64,000 nucleotides of DNA from Kitasatospora herbaricolor (GCF_030813695.1 NZ_JAUSVA010000002.1:2976001-3040000); one strand, 5' to 3'. Shown: positions 16,690-27,033, counted from the first letter of the stretch. The notes: generated by a model from the sequence alone, not told the origin. Made by a program: numbers and translations.

Positions 16690-18123
16690 ATGGCCATCGT
16701 CGCGGGGATAGACAGTTCGACCAACCGCACCAAGATCGTGGCGTGCGACGCCGAGACCGGCACCGTGCTGCGCTCGGGCAAGGCCCCGCACCCGGCCCCC
16801 GAGGGCGACGACGCCCGGGCCGGGACGGACCCGCAGTCCTGGCTGCACTCGCTGGGGGAGGCCGCCGCGGGCGGCCTGCTGGAGAGCGTCCGGGCGATCG
16901 GCGTCTGCGCCCAGCAGCACGGCATGATCGGCCTGGACGCGGGCGGCGTGCTGGTCCGCCCCGCCATCCTGTGGAACGACCCGCGCTCGGCCGGCGCCGC
17001 GGCGGCCCTGGTGGACGCCCTCGGCGGCCCCGCCGCCTGGACCCAGGCCATCGGCGCCGTCCCGACCGCCAGCTACACCATCGCCAAGCTGCGCTGGCTG
17101 GCCGAGTTCGAACCGGCCTCGGCCCGGCGGATCGCCGAGGTGCTGCTGCCGCACGACTGGCTCATCTGGCAGCTCCTCGGCCACCCGCAGCGCCGCACCA
17201 CCGACCGCGGCGACGCCTCCGGCACCGGCTACTGGTCGCCGGTCACCGGTGACTACCGGCAGGACCTGGTGAAGCTCGCCCTCGGCCACGAACTGCGGCT
17301 GCCGGAGGTCCTCGCCCCGGCCGAACCCGCCGGGCACACCCCCGAGGGCCTGCTGATCTCGGCCGGCACCGGTGACAACATGGCCGCCGCCCTGGGCCTG
17401 GGCCTGGGCCCCGGCGACGCGGTGGTCTCGATCGGCGGCAACGGCACCATCTTCGCGGTGCACGACCGGGCCGTGGTGGACGCCTCCGGCGTCATCTCGT
17501 CCTTCGCAGACGCCACCGGCCGCCACCTGCCGATGGCCGCCACCCTCAACGCCGCCCAGGTGCTACGGGCCACCGCCGGGATGCTCGGCACCGACCTGGA
17601 GGGCCTCAGCGAGCTGGCCCTGCAGTCCTCCCCCGGCTCCTACGGCCTGGTGCTGCTGCCCTACCTGGACGGCGAGCGCACGCCCAGCCTGCCGCACGCG
17701 GCGGGCACCCTGACCGGCCTGCGCGCCGAGTCGATGGCGGCCCACCACCTGGCCAGGGCCGCCGTCGAGGGCATGCTCTGCAACATCGCCGACGCGCTGG
17801 ACGTGCTGCGCGCCAAGGGCGTGGAGGTCCGCCGGGTGTTCCTGCTGGGCACCGCCGGCCGGCTGCCCGCCGTCCGGCAGATCGCGCCCCAGGTGTTCGG
17901 CGTGCCCGTCGTCGTCCCGGCGCCCGGCGACCACGCGGCGCGCGGCGCCGCCCGGCAGGCCGCCTGGGCACTGGCCGGCGGCGCCGAGCCGCCGCACTGG
18001 GAGCTGCCGGAGGGGGCCGTCACCACCGTCCCCGACCAGGAGCGGGACCTGCCGGTCGGGTCGGCGGTGCGCCGGCAGTACGCGGCGGCCCGGGAGCAGA
18101 TCCACCCGGAGACCGCCTCCTGA
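16690..18123 (+). CDS. xylB: FGGY-family carbohydrate kinase, xylulokinase-like
   Basis: A 477-aa ATP-dependent sugar kinase. It has IAGIDSSTN at the N-terminus (the phosphate-binding ASKHA motif), QQHGMIGLD near residue 77 (substrate loop typical of xylulokinases), SAGTGDNMAAALGLG near 223, and the C-terminal adenosine-site region LLGTAGRLPAVRQIAPQVFG. Length and motifs fit D-xylulokinase (xylulose to xylulose 5-phosphate), though other ketose kinases share this pattern. No xylose isomerase or sugar transporter is adjacent. The ATG at 16690 follows a GAGG about a dozen bases upstream. Confidence 0.85.
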   Translation: MAIVAGIDSSTNRTKIVACDAETGTVLRSGKAPHPAPEGDDARAGTDPQSWLHSLGEAAAGGLLESVRAIGVCAQQHGMIGLDAGGVLVRPAILWNDPRSAGAAAALVDALGGPAAWTQAIGAVPTASYTIAKLRWLAEFEPASARRIAEVLLPHDWLIWQLLGHPQRRTTDRGDASGTGYWSPVTGDYRQDLVKLALGHELRLPEVLAPAEPAGHTPEGLLISAGTGDNMAAALGLGLGPGDAVVSIGGNGTIFAVHDRAVVDASGVISSFADATGRHLPMAATLNAAQVLRATAGMLGTDLEGLSELALQSSPGSYGLVLLPYLDGERTPSLPHAAGTLTGLRAESMAAHHLARAAVEGMLCNIADALDVLRAKGVEVRRVFLLGTAGRLPAVRQIAPQVFGVPVVVPAPGDHAARGAARQAAWALAGGAEPPHWELPEGAVTTVPDQERDLPVGSAVRRQYAAAREQIHPETAS

Positions 18124-18226
18124 GACCGTCCGGGGGCCGGCCGTGGTGGCACCGGACGTGCGTCACCCGGCCACCGGTGGCAGCGTGGAGCGGGACACGG
18201 CCGCCGGAGCGAAGGACGGATCCCCC

Positions 18227-19630
18227 ATGGCGCTGCACGAGGGAGCCGACGACGACCGGCGGCTGACGGTCAGCCCGTTCATCGGGGCGGCCGACCCGCT
18301 GGGGTCGATGGAGCTGGCCCCGCCGGTGCACCGGCTGGCCCGGGGCCCCGTCCCGGCGGAGACCGCCTACCAGCTGATCCACGACGAGCTGATGCTGGAC
18401 GGCAACGCCAAGCTCAACCTGGCCACCTTCGTGACCACCTCGATGGAGGCCCAGGCGACCCGGCTGATGACCGAGTGCCTCGACAAGAACATGATCGACA
18501 AGGACGAGTACCCGCAGACCGCCGAGCTGGAGCGGCGCTGCGTGGCGATCCTCGCCGACCTGTGGCACGCCCCCGACCCGAGCAGCTCCGTCGGCTGCTC
18601 CACCACCGGCTCCAGCGAGGCGTGCATGCTGGCCGGGCTGGCCCTCAAGCGCCGCTGGACGGCCCGCAACGCCGAGCGGTACGCCGCCGGGGCCCGGCCC
18701 AACCTGGTGATGGGCGTCAACGTCCAGGTCTGCTGGGAGAAGTTCTGCGCCTTCTGGGAGGTGGAGGCCCGCACCGCCCCGATGGAGGGCGAGCGCTACC
18801 ACCTCGGCGCCGAGCAGGCCGTGGCGCTCTGCGACGAGGACACCATCGGCGTGGTCGCGATCCTCGGCTCCACCTTCGACGGCAGCTACGAACCGGTGGC
18901 GGAGATCTGCGCGGCCCTCGACGGACTCCAGGGCCGCACCGGGCTCGACGTGCCGGTGCACGTGGACGGCGCCTCCGGCGGCATGGTCGCGCCCTTCCTC
19001 GACCCCGACCTGCCCTGGGACTTCCGGCTCCCCCGGGTCTCCTCGATCAACACCTCCGGCCACAAGTACGGGCTGGTGTACCCGGGCGTGGGCTGGGCAC
19101 TCTGGCGCGACAAGGAGGCCCTGCCGCAGGAGCTGGTGTTCCGGGTGAACTACCTGGGCGGCGAGATGCCCACCTTCGCGCTGAACTTCTCCCGCCCCGG
19201 GGGCGAGGTGATCGCCCAGTACTACACCTTCCTGCGGCTCGGCCACGACGGCTACCGGGCCGTCCAGCAGGCCTCCCGGGACGTCGCGCTGTACCTGTCG
19301 GGCGCCGTCGAGAAGCTGGGCTGCTTCCGGCTGCTCACCCGCGGCGACGAACTGCCGGTCTTCGCCTTCACCACCACCGGCGACGTGCCGTTCGACGTCT
19401 TCGACGTCTCGCGCCGGCTGCGCGAGCGGGGCTGGCAGGTCCCCGCCTACCGCTTCCCGGAGAACCGGACCGACCTCGCCGTGCTGCGGGTGGTCTGCCG
19501 CAACGGTTTCTCCCGCGACCTGGCCGACCTGCTGCTCGCCGACCTGACCCGGCTGCTGCCGGAACTCAAGAGCCAGCCCGGCCCGTTGAAGGACCTCGGG
19601 GTCCCGGCCCGGACGGCCTTCCACCACTGA
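18227..19630 (+). CDS. gadB: glutamate decarboxylase
   Basis: A 467-aa cytosolic PLP enzyme converting glutamate to GABA and CO2 with uptake of a proton. Landmarks are LNLATFVTTSMEAQA near residue 65, GCSTTGSSEACMLAGLALKRRW near 125, HVDGASGGMVAPF (the Asp contacts the PLP ring nitrogen), and the PLP Lys in SGHKYGLVYPGVGW near 282. The ATG at 18227 follows GAAGGACGGA. It sits 103 bp after the kinase gene with no other GABA-pathway gene nearby. The C-terminus (PARTAFHH) keeps the terminal His seen in GAD proteins. Confidence 0.95.
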   Translation: MALHEGADDDRRLTVSPFIGAADPLGSMELAPPVHRLARGPVPAETAYQLIHDELMLDGNAKLNLATFVTTSMEAQATRLMTECLDKNMIDKDEYPQTAELERRCVAILADLWHAPDPSSSVGCSTTGSSEACMLAGLALKRRWTARNAERYAAGARPNLVMGVNVQVCWEKFCAFWEVEARTAPMEGERYHLGAEQAVALCDEDTIGVVAILGSTFDGSYEPVAEICAALDGLQGRTGLDVPVHVDGASGGMVAPFLDPDLPWDFRLPRVSSINTSGHKYGLVYPGVGWALWRDKEALPQELVFRVNYLGGEMPTFALNFSRPGGEVIAQYYTFLRLGHDGYRAVQQASRDVALYLSGAVEKLGCFRLLTRGDELPVFAFTTTGDVPFDVFDVSRRLRERGWQVPAYRFPENRTDLAVLRVVCRNGFSRDLADLLLADLTRLLPELKSQPGPLKDLGVPARTAFHH

Positions 19631-19815
19631 CCCACCGTCGGGCGGCGCTCCGGGTGCCTGCCGGGCCGCCGCCCGTCCTGGGTGCGGGCGGCGCGCGCTA
19701 TGCTGCCCGACGGACTCTCAGGACCACCAAACCGCCGGGCCTTGAGGAGGGGGCCGTCCAGGCGCGTGGCACCGTCCCGTACTCAGCCGGACCCGGTCAC
19801 CCCCAGGCGAACGGC

Positions 19816-20796
19816 ATGACGATGACCACCGAGGACTCCCCCACCACGCCCCCGAACAGCGCCTCCGGCCCCGTACCGGACGCCGGGCCCGAGGCCGCCG
19901 AGCGGCTGCGCCTGGAGCTGCTGGCCTTCAAGGACGCCTCGGGGCTCAGCTACGCCAAGATCGGCGAGCGGACGCACTACGCCAAGTCCTCGTGGGAGCG
20001 CTGGGTCAACGGCAAGCAGTTCCCGCCCCGCGGGGCGGTGGAGAGCCTGGGCACCGCCTTCGAGCACGAGGTGGCCCCGCTGCTCGAACTGTGGGACCTC
20101 GCCGACCGGGAGCGCAGCGAGCGCGAGCAGGTGGCGGCCGGCGCGGCCGCCACCGGTGCCGGGGCGGCCGGCGCCGAGGGCACCGGCGCCGAGGACGGCG
20201 CGGCCGACGCACCGGCCGGACGCACCACCCGGTGGACCGCCCGCCGCGCGGTGGCCGCCGGGGCGCTCGCGGCCGTCCTGGTCGCCGCCCTGGTCCTGGT
20301 CCTCGGGCTGGCCCGGGACGGCGACGCCACGGACACGGCCGCCGGCGCCGCGCCCACCGTCGCCGCCACCGGCAGCGCGGCGGCCGCGCCCGCGCCCACC
20401 GGGTCCGCCTCCACCACCGCCTCCGCCCCCGCGACGCCGCGTCCGATCGGCTGCAGCGCGGCCGGCTGCAGCGGGAAGGACCCGGGCGCGATGGGCTGCA
20501 GCCAGGACGGCCAGACCCTCGTCCTGGGCAAGAACCAGGAGATCGTCATGGAGTTGCGCTACAGCAAGGCCTGCTCCGCGGCATGGGGCCGGATCACCTA
20601 CGCGGCGCCCAACGCCATCGTCTCGGCGGAGAACTCGGACGGGACCACCTCCCCGTACGCCGTGAAATGGGGCAACGACGCCTACTCGCCGATGGTGGAG
20701 CTGACCGGCGACAAGTCCGCCTGGGTCTGCGCCACCCTGCCCGACGGAGCCACCCGCGCCTGCACCGACCACGTGAAGGCGCCGGCCGCGCCCTGA
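19816..20796 (+). CDS. XRE-type helix-turn-helix protein with membrane helix and DUF2690 domain
   Basis: A 326-aa protein in three parts. The cytoplasmic N-terminus has an XRE fold (LLAFKDASGLSYAKIGERT followed by SSWERWVNGK). An Ala/Gly-rich linker and one transmembrane helix near residues 145-170 (VAAGALAAVLVAALVLVLGLA) follow. The outer C-terminal part is Cys-rich and matches DUF2690: GCSAAGCSGKDPGAMGC, YSKACSAAWGRI and VCATLPDG. The layout suggests a membrane-anchored regulator sensing something outside the cell. The start is ATG 19816 or 19822. A likely -10 element TATGCT lies near 19700. Partner and signal are unknown. Confidence 0.85.
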   Translation: MTMTTEDSPTTPPNSASGPVPDAGPEAAERLRLELLAFKDASGLSYAKIGERTHYAKSSWERWVNGKQFPPRGAVESLGTAFEHEVAPLLELWDLADRERSEREQVAAGAAATGAGAAGAEGTGAEDGAADAPAGRTTRWTARRAVAAGALAAVLVAALVLVLGLARDGDATDTAAGAAPTVAATGSAAAAPAPTGSASTTASAPATPRPIGCSAAGCSGKDPGAMGCSQDGQTLVLGKNQEIVMELRYSKACSAAWGRITYAAPNAIVSAENSDGTTSPYAVKWGNDAYSPMVELTGDKSAWVCATLPDGATRACTDHVKAPAAP

Positions 20797-20959
20797 GGCC
20801 TGCCTTCCGCCCGGCCGAAGGAGCCGCCGGACAGCCGACACCGTCCCCACTCCGCGACGTCCCTGCAGGTCAGAGCCTTGGGGACGCCGCGGCCCGGTTG
20901 GGGACGGCGTGGAGCTGGACCGCGCGGTGGGCCGGGCCGGAGCATGGTGATCACCGCAG

Positions 20960-20979
20960 GGAAGGCGTCCTCGCCTTCC
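20960..20979 (+). promoter_or_regulatory. hairpin in the leader of the 57-codon ORF
   Basis: GGAAGGCG (20960-20967) pairs perfectly with CGCCTTCC (20972-20979) around a TCCT loop, 52 bp before the small ORF. A second G+C-rich inverted repeat follows directly (CGGGCCC / GGGCCCG near 20982-20998). The pair could be an attenuator or the terminator of the upstream gene. Confidence 0.4.
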
Positions 20980-21031
20980 GTCGGGCCCGCCGGGCCCGTC
21001 GTCCGCGCGGCCGATCTCCACGGAGTCCCTC

Positions 21032-21205
21032 ATGTCCGTCGGCTCGCTGCTCGACCGCAGCTGCCTCCCGTCCGTCCTGACCCGCCCGGCCGCGGCCGGC
21101 CCCGCCGGAGCGCGCGGCCCCGCCGCCTCCGCCACCACCGCCGCCCCGGGCACCGGCCTCGCCGGCCTGGCCCGGCCGCTCGCCAACAACAGCATCTGGG
21201 GCTGA
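21032..21205 (+). CDS. small ORF, 57 aa, function unknown
   Basis: An ATG behind a GGAG 7 bases upstream opens a 57-codon frame ending at TGA 21203-21205. All but one sense codon after the ATG end in G or C (the exception is one GGA), a coding signature for this genome that the other frames lack. The product starts MSVGSLLDRSCLP, has an Ala/Gly/Pro-rich middle and ends ARPLANNSIWG. It contains one Cys and one Trp, and no transmembrane helix or classical signal peptide is evident. I recognise no family. The neighbours are the DUF2690 gene upstream (same strand) and hrdA, which converges 33 bp away. Confidence 0.55.
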   Translation: MSVGSLLDRSCLPSVLTRPAAAGPAGARGPAASATTAAPGTGLAGLARPLANNSIWG

Positions 21206-21238
21206 GTCCCGCACGATCCGGGGGCCGACCTCCGGACG

Positions 21239-22495
21239 TCAGTCCAGGTAGCCGCGGAGCTGCTCGGCGAAGGCGTGGTCGCGCAGTTTGCCGAGGGTCT
21301 TCGACTCGATCTGGCGGATCCGCTCACGGGTGACCCCGAAGAGGTGCCCGATCTCCTCCAGGGTGCGCGGGCGCCCGTCGTCCAGGCCGTAGCGCAGTTG
21401 CACCACCTGCCGTTCGCGTTCGCCGAGGGTGGCCAGCACGGCCTCCAGGTGCCGGCGCAGCAGCAGGAACGAGGCCGACTCGACGGGTGAGGCCGCGTCG
21501 GCGTCCTCGATCAGGTCGCCGAGGGCCACGTCGTCCTCCTCGCCGACCGGGGTGTGCAGCGAGATCGGCTCCTGGGCCAGGCGCAGCACCTCGCGGATCC
21601 GGGTCTCCGGCAGCTCCAGGACGGCGGCGATGTCGGCCGGGGTCGGCTCGACGCCGCGCTCCTGGAGCAGTCCCCGCTGGATCCGGATCACCCGGTTGAT
21701 CAGCTCGACCACGTGCACCGGGACCCGGATGGTGCGGGCCTGGTCCGCGAGGGCCCGGCTCATCGCCTGCCGGATCCACCAGGTCGCGTAGGTGGAGAAC
21801 TTGTAGCCCCGGGTGTAGTCGAACTTCTCCACCGCCCGGATCAGGCCGACGTTGCCCTCCTGGACCAGGTCGAGCATGGTCAGGCCGCGTCCGATGTAGC
21901 GCTTGGCCACCGAGACCACCAGGCGCAGGTTGGCCTCGATGAGCCGGCGCTTGGCGATCCGGCCGAGCACCACCAGACGGTCGAGCTCGTCGGCGAGGCG
22001 GTCGTCCGGGCCCGGGGTGCGGGAGAGCCGCTCCTCGGCGAACAGGCCGGCCTCGACCTGGCGGGCGAGCTCGACCTCCTCCGCCGCGGTCAGCAGCCGG
22101 ACCCGTCCGATCTCGCGCAGGTACTGGCGGAACAGGTCCGCGGCGGGGCCGGCGGCGGCGTCCAGGGAGGCCGCCCGGGCCGGCCCATCGCCGGGCCCTT
22201 CGTCGGGCTCCTCGACGGGCTCCTCGACGGGCTCCTCGGGCGGCTCCTCGACGAGCTCCTGGGCGGGATCCTCGACAAGCTCCTCCGGCGGCTCCTCGAC
22301 GGGTACCGCCGGCCGGCCGCCGGGGGTACCGGACCGGGCATGGGGCAGCTCCGGACCTGGTGGGCGCGGGCTCGCGGCGCCCCGGCCCGAGGCCTCCCGG
22401 CCGGGGCCGTGCGGGCCCGGGAGATCGGCGCTGTCGAAGGTGTCGGGGGTCCGGGTCGGCGTAGGACGAACTGTCGCGGCTGGGTCCACGGGCAT
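21239..22495 (-). CDS. hrdA: principal-type RNA polymerase sigma factor, HrdA-like
   Basis: A 418-aa sigma-70 protein. A long Glu/Pro-rich N-terminus (residues about 60-115, repeated EEP units) replaces the usual region 1.1. Conserved parts follow: region 1.2 ([21 protein letters not shown]), 2.1-2.4 ([50 protein letters not shown]), 3 ([15 protein letters not shown]) and the 4.2 helix-turn-helix ([28 protein letters not shown]). Residues reading -10 and -35 match group 1/2 factors. In Streptomyces coelicolor the gene beside dnaG is hrdA, a dispensable HrdB paralogue. The ATG at 22495 has GAGGGG directly against it, too close for an ideal ribosome site, so the start is uncertain. Confidence 0.9.
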   Translation of the reverse strand: MPVDPAATVRPTPTRTPDTFDSADLPGPHGPGREASGRGAASPRPPGPELPHARSGTPGGRPAVPVEEPPEELVEDPAQELVEEPPEEPVEEPVEEPDEGPGDGPARAASLDAAAGPAADLFRQYLREIGRVRLLTAAEEVELARQVEAGLFAEERLSRTPGPDDRLADELDRLVVLGRIAKRRLIEANLRLVVSVAKRYIGRGLTMLDLVQEGNVGLIRAVEKFDYTRGYKFSTYATWWIRQAMSRALADQARTIRVPVHVVELINRVIRIQRGLLQERGVEPTPADIAAVLELPETRIREVLRLAQEPISLHTPVGEEDDVALGDLIEDADAASPVESASFLLLRRHLEAVLATLGERERQVVQLRYGLDDGRPRTLEEIGHLFGVTRERIRQIESKTLGKLRDHAFAEQLRGYLD

Positions 22496-22659
22496 CCCCT
22501 CGGGGCCGTGCGCGACTCTGGCGGACCCGCGCTGAACGGAGGTGGGACGCCCTCCAGTGTGGGGTACGCCACACGCTCCGGCCGAGACTCGTGCGCGCAC
22601 TTTCTGCCGCCGGGCCGCGGCGGGCCCGCGACCGGCCGTCACCGGCGGGGGTTCGCCGG

Positions 22660-24579
22660 CTAGAGCGCGGCGGCGCCCCGGCTGCGCAGCTGCTGGCCGT
22701 ACTGCTGGAGCTGCCACAGCTCGGTCTGCACCGCGTGCAGCTCCTCGGGGGCGGCCCGGTTGCCCAGCCGCTGGAGCTGGGCCCTGACCTCGGCCACCCG
22801 CCGCTCCACGGCCTGCAGCCGCAGCTTGACCAGGAACTCGCCCGCGTAGATCTCGTCGGGCTTGCGCCGGGTGCGCACCGGCTCGACGGTCAGCTCGGTG
22901 ACCAGCGAGCGCACCTGGTCGTCCGGCGCGATCTCCCGGACGGTCTTGGTGAAGTCGGGCAGGGCGGCCCCGTACGCGGCGCCGCCGGCCTGGCCGATCG
23001 CCCTGCGCACGGCCGTGTACGGCGGGGTCGGGAACTCGTCCTCGCCGTAGTTGTCGAAGGCCGGGCTGACCAGCGCCGGGTACTGCAGGGCCAGCTTGAG
23101 CAGCTCGCGCTCGACGAACTGCGCCGGGTCGCGCGGGTTGAGCCGGAAGACCGGGCGGGCCGGCTGCGCCGGCTGGGCCTGCACCTCCGGCCGGCGGGCC
23201 TGCTGCTGGTTGCCGCCGCGCTGGTTCTGCTGCTTGTTGTCGCGGTCCCAGCGGGCGAGCTGGCCGACCCGGCGGACCACGAACTGCTCGTCGAGGATGC
23301 CCAGCATGCCGGCCAGCTGGACGGCGTACTCGTGCTGGATCGAGCGGTCCTTGATCTTGGCGACGATCGGCGCCGCCTCCAGCAGCGCGGCGGACCGGCC
23401 CTCGGCGGTCTCCACCCGGTGGCGGGCCACGGCCGAGCGCAGCGCGAACTCGAAGAGCGGGACGGGGTTGTCGATCAGCGTCCGGACCGCCTCGTCGCCC
23501 TGGGCGAGGCGCAGGTCGCACGGGTCCATGCCGCCGGGGCTGACCGCGATGGAGGTGCGGGCGGCGAACTTCTGGTCGTCCTCGAAGGCCCGCAGGGCGG
23601 CCTTCTGGCCGGCCGCGTCGCCGTCGAAGGTGAAGACGGTCTCGCCCCGGTACTGGGAGGTGTCCATCAGCAGCCGACGGATGATCTTGATGTGGTCCTC
23701 GGCGAAGGCCGTGCCGCAGGTCGCCACCGCCGTGGTCACCCCGGCCAGGTGACAGGCCATCACGTCGGTGTAGCCCTCGACCACCACCGCCCGGCCCGAC
23801 TTGGCGATCTCCTTCTTCGCCAGGTCGATGCCGTACAGCACGTTGGACTTCTTGTAGATCGGCGTCTCGGGGGTGTTGAGGTACTTCGGACCGTTGTCGT
23901 CCTCGCGCAGCCGGCGGGCGCCGAAGCCGATCACCTCGCCGCCCATGTCCCGGATCGGCCAGACCAGCCGGCCGCGGAAGCGGTCGATCAGGCCGCCGCG
24001 CTGGCCCTGCGAGGCCAGGCCGCCGAGCAGGACCTCCTTGTCGCTGAAGCCCTTGCCGCGCAGGAAGCGCACCAGGTGCTCCCAGCCGGCCGGCGCGTAG
24101 CCGACCCCGAAGTGCTGGGCCGCCTCCTCGTCGAAGCCCCGCTCGGCCAGGAACCGCCGGCCGATCTCGGCCTCCGGCGACTGCAGCTGCTCCTGGAAGA
24201 ACGCGGCGGCCACCTTGTGCGCCTCGACCAGCCTGGTCCGCTCGCCCTGCTGGTGGCGGGGGTTGTAGCCGCCCTCCTCGTAACGCAGGGTGATGTTGGC
24301 CTGGGCGGCCATCCGCTCGACGGCCTCGGCGAAGGTGAAGTGCTCGATCTTCATCAGGAAGGCGATGGTGTCGCCGTTCTCCTGGCAGCCGAAGCAGTGG
24401 AAGACGCCCTTGGACGGGTTGACGTAGAACGACGCCGACTTCTCGTCGTGGAACGGGCAGACGCCCTTGTACTCGCCCCCGCCGCCGTTGGTCAGCTGGA
24501 CGTACTCGCCGACCACCACGTCGATGGGCAGCGCGCTGCGCACCGCCTGTACATCTTCATCCCTGATCCGCCCGGCCAC
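22660..24579 (-). CDS. dnaG: DNA primase DnaG
   Basis: A 639-aa primase making RNA primers at the replication fork. The N-terminal zinc ribbon is [25 protein letters not shown] near residues 41-65. The RNA polymerase core follows, with [13 protein letters not shown] and the TOPRIM motifs ([18 protein letters not shown]). A variable linker with QQQ/RGG-like stretches separates it from the C-terminal DnaB-interacting helical domain (about 490-639). GTG start at 24579. It lies between dgt and hrdA on the same strand; primase plus sigma factor recalls the macromolecular synthesis operon, but here with a non-essential-type sigma factor. Confidence 0.97.
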   Translation of the reverse strand: MAGRIRDEDVQAVRSALPIDVVVGEYVQLTNGGGGEYKGVCPFHDEKSASFYVNPSKGVFHCFGCQENGDTIAFLMKIEHFTFAEAVERMAAQANITLRYEEGGYNPRHQQGERTRLVEAHKVAAAFFQEQLQSPEAEIGRRFLAERGFDEEAAQHFGVGYAPAGWEHLVRFLRGKGFSDKEVLLGGLASQGQRGGLIDRFRGRLVWPIRDMGGEVIGFGARRLREDDNGPKYLNTPETPIYKKSNVLYGIDLAKKEIAKSGRAVVVEGYTDVMACHLAGVTTAVATCGTAFAEDHIKIIRRLLMDTSQYRGETVFTFDGDAAGQKAALRAFEDDQKFAARTSIAVSPGGMDPCDLRLAQGDEAVRTLIDNPVPLFEFALRSAVARHRVETAEGRSAALLEAAPIVAKIKDRSIQHEYAVQLAGMLGILDEQFVVRRVGQLARWDRDNKQQNQRGGNQQQARRPEVQAQPAQPARPVFRLNPRDPAQFVERELLKLALQYPALVSPAFDNYGEDEFPTPPYTAVRRAIGQAGGAAYGAALPDFTKTVREIAPDDQVRSLVTELTVEPVRTRRKPDEIYAGEFLVKLRLQAVERRVAEVRAQLQRLGNRAAPEELHAVQTELWQLQQYGQQLRSRGAAAL

Positions 24580-24620
24580 TGTGGAAGTCTACGTCCCCGG
24601 CGGCCCGTCCCCGGGTGCCT

Positions 24621-25955
24621 TCAGGTCCGGGCCGCCGGGCCGAGCAGCCGGGCGTGCAGGGCGAGTGCCGAGGCGTCGGTCAGGGTGGCGATCTGGTCGA
24701 TCACCGCGCGCAGGGCGGCGCAGTCGTCCTCGGCCTCCTCGTAGCGGGCGGCGAAGACCACGTCCAGACCCTCCGGGGCCCGCCGGGTCAGCACCTCGGC
24801 CAGCTCGGCGATCACGATCCGCTGGCGCGAGCGGAGCTGCTCCTGCTCGTCGCGCTGCATCACGTACCGGACGGCGACGGCCTTCAGCACCGCGCACTCC
24901 AGCCGCACCTCGCGCGGGACCACCAGCTCGGCCGCGTACCTGGTCAGCCGGCCGGGGCCGTAGCGGGCCCGGGTGGCCTGCTCGGCGGCCAGGCAGAACC
25001 GGCCGATCAGCTGGCTGGTGAGGTCCTTGAGCCCGGCCCGGGCGCGGGCCGAGCCGTCGTAGGCGGCGGGCCACCAGGGCTGGGCGTGCAGGCGGTCCAG
25101 CGCCTCCGAGAGCTCCTCGGGCGGGGCGTCCGGGGCGTACCGCCCGGCGACCTTGAACAGCTCGGCGCGCTCGACCGGGGAGCGCAGGGCGTCCGGGTCG
25201 ATGTGGCCGGCCTGCAGGCCGTCCTCGACGTCGTGGGTGGAGTAGGCGACGTCGTCCGACCAGTCCATGACCGTCGCCTCGAAGCACTTGCGGTCCGGCG
25301 GGGAGCCGGCCCGCAGCCAGCGGAACACCGGCAGGTCGTCCGCGTAGACGCCGTACTTGGTGGAGCCCGGGTCGGTGGGGTGGGCGCCGCGCGGCCACGG
25401 GTACTTGGTGGCGGCGTCCAGCGCGGCGCGGCTGAGGTTGAGGCCGACGCTGCGGCCGGGCCAGGGCGCGAGCCGGGCGGCCTCCTCGTCGAGCGGGGCG
25501 AAGCGCTTGGGCTCCAGGCGGGTCAGGATCCGCAGCGACTGGGCGTTGCCCTCGAAGCCGCCGCAGGCCTCGGCGGCCTGGTCGAGCGCCTCCTCGCCGG
25601 TGTGGCCGAACGGCGGGTGGCCGATGTCGTGCGCCAGGCAGCCGGTCTCCACCAGGTCCGGGTCGCAGCCGAGGGCCGCGCCCAGCTCGCGGCCGACCTG
25701 GGCGCACTCCAGCGAGTGGGTCAGCCGGGTGCGGGGGAAGTCGCTGCGCATCGGGGCGACCACCTGGGTCGTCCCCGCCAGCCGGCGCAGGGCGGCGGAG
25801 TGCAGGACGCGGGCGCGGTCGCGCTGGAACGCCGTACGGCCGGGGCGTTTGTCCGGCTCGGGCACCCAGCGGGCCTCGGCGGCCCCGTCGTACGGGCCCG
25901 GCTGGTTCGAGGGGGTCAGGTCCGGGGTGGCGGTGCGGTGCGCGGTGTCGTCCAT
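24621..25955 (-). CDS. dgt: deoxyguanosinetriphosphate triphosphohydrolase-like HD protein
   Basis: A 444-aa cytosolic HD-domain dNTPase that splits dNTPs into deoxynucleoside and tripolyphosphate, tuning precursor pools. Metal-binding residues are seen in [17 protein letters not shown] (His), [17 protein letters not shown] (His-Asp plus His) and YSTHDVEDG (later Asp). [10 protein letters not shown] near the N-terminus is typical. The ATG is at 25955. It is 41 bp upstream of dnaG on the same strand and probably cotranscribed with it, which fits a replication-supporting role. Confidence 0.95.
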   Translation of the reverse strand: MDDTAHRTATPDLTPSNQPGPYDGAAEARWVPEPDKRPGRTAFQRDRARVLHSAALRRLAGTTQVVAPMRSDFPRTRLTHSLECAQVGRELGAALGCDPDLVETGCLAHDIGHPPFGHTGEEALDQAAEACGGFEGNAQSLRILTRLEPKRFAPLDEEAARLAPWPGRSVGLNLSRAALDAATKYPWPRGAHPTDPGSTKYGVYADDLPVFRWLRAGSPPDRKCFEATVMDWSDDVAYSTHDVEDGLQAGHIDPDALRSPVERAELFKVAGRYAPDAPPEELSEALDRLHAQPWWPAAYDGSARARAGLKDLTSQLIGRFCLAAEQATRARYGPGRLTRYAAELVVPREVRLECAVLKAVAVRYVMQRDEQEQLRSRQRIVIAELAEVLTRRAPEGLDVVFAARYEEAEDDCAALRAVIDQIATLTDASALALHARLLGPAART

Positions 25956-26144
25956 ATGGCAGTCACGGTACGCCGCCCGTCCGACAGCCGGGGGGTGCCG
26001 CGCGTGACCGGGCGCACAACAGGGCGCGAACCCCGGGCGGGGGCGCGGCCTGCGGCCGGGCGCCCGCGGGCACCGGGTGCGGGCGGTCGGGCACCGGGTG
26101 CGGTCGGGCGGGGGCAGGCGGGGGCGGGCGGCCGCCGCCGCGGC

Positions 26145-27011
26145 TCAGGCCGCCGTCCGCAGCCGGGAGTGCTCGTAGCGGGCCAGCACCAGACGGGCCA
26201 TCAGCTCGTGCGCGCCGAGCGGGGCGCTGGTCAGCCAGTCCCCCGCCGCCGCGGCCAGCCGGGCGAAGTCGCCGGGGGCGGTGAAGTACCCCGCCACCGC
26301 GATCCGGCGGTAGCCGCGCGCGGACAGCCCGGCCACCGCCTCGGCCACGCTCGGCGAGCCGGCCGCCACGTACCCGGGCACCACCGGCACGTGCAACCGC
26401 CGCGCGAGCAGCCGGGCCTGGGCCTCGGTGTCGACCGCCGCGTCCGGGTCACGCGAGCCCGAGGCGGCCAGCACGACGGCGTCGCGGCCGTGCCGGTGCC
26501 GCTCGCGGACGGTCGCGGGGTCGCTCCAGCCGGCCTCCACCAGCCGCTCGTACAGCACTTCGGTGAGCAGCCCGTCCGGCCCGAGCGGGGCCGTGATCGT
26601 GCCGCTGACCTGCGGCGCGGCCGCCAGCAGGGCCGGCAGGTCGACCTTGACGTGGTAACCCCGGCCGAGCAGCAGCGGCACCAGGACCACCGGGCCGGCC
26701 AGCTCCGCCAGCACGTCCGGCAGCAGCGGCGCGTTCAGCCCGAGGTGGGCCAGCCGGACGTCGAGCTCGGGGCGGGCGCCGCGCAGCAGGGCGAGCAGCC
26801 GGCGGATCTCGGCGAGGGCCGCCGGATCGCGCGAACCGTGCGCGACCAGCACCAGGGCCGGGCGGCGGGCCGAGTGCAGGACCAGCGGCGGGCGGACGGC
26901 CGGGCGGCCGGCCGAGGTGCCGGCCGAGGTGCCGGCCGACCTGGCGGTGAACTGCTGCGAGATCTCGGCGAGGAGGTCGGAGGAGCTGGAGGTCCAGGTG
27001 GGCGGCGTCAT
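26145..27011 (-). CDS. sirohydrochlorin chelatase (CbiX/SirB type)
   Basis: A 288-aa protein with two tandem CbiX half-domains. The first starts LVLVAHGSRDPAALAEI near residue 52, with the catalytic His, and GRGYHVKVDLPALL carries the second His. The second half repeats the pattern in degenerate form (VVLAASGSRDPDAAVD). It inserts Fe (or Co) into sirohydrochlorin. Being divergent from the nitrate reductase gene, with nirBD 6 kb away, it most likely makes siroheme for nitrite reductase. ATG at 27011, behind a GGAA. The shared 158-bp promoter region has a candidate GlnR-type site. Confidence 0.9.
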   Translation of the reverse strand: MTPPTWTSSSSDLLAEISQQFTARSAGTSAGTSAGRPAVRPPLVLHSARRPALVLVAHGSRDPAALAEIRRLLALLRGARPELDVRLAHLGLNAPLLPDVLAELAGPVVLVPLLLGRGYHVKVDLPALLAAAPQVSGTITAPLGPDGLLTEVLYERLVEAGWSDPATVRERHRHGRDAVVLAASGSRDPDAAVDTEAQARLLARRLHVPVVPGYVAAGSPSVAEAVAGLSARGYRRIAVAGYFTAPGDFARLAAAAGDWLTSAPLGAHELMARLVLARYEHSRLRTAA

Positions 27012-27033
27012 GGTTCCAGCGTGGCCGCTCGCT

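Noticed and set aside
20951-21214. An 87-codon minus-strand frame opposite the small ORF
   Set aside because: Poly-Gly/Arg low complexity; the plus-strand frame has a better ribosome site and codon bias.
22190-22320. Repeats encoding EEP units inside hrdA as a DNA repeat element
   Set aside because: The repetition follows the acidic coding repeat of the sigma factor N-terminus, which is known to vary.
26060-26110. Two copies of a GGGCACCGGGTGCGG unit between dgt and the chelatase gene
   Set aside because: A short imperfect repeat in G+C-rich spacer; it may act as a hairpin terminator but is too weak to call as an element.
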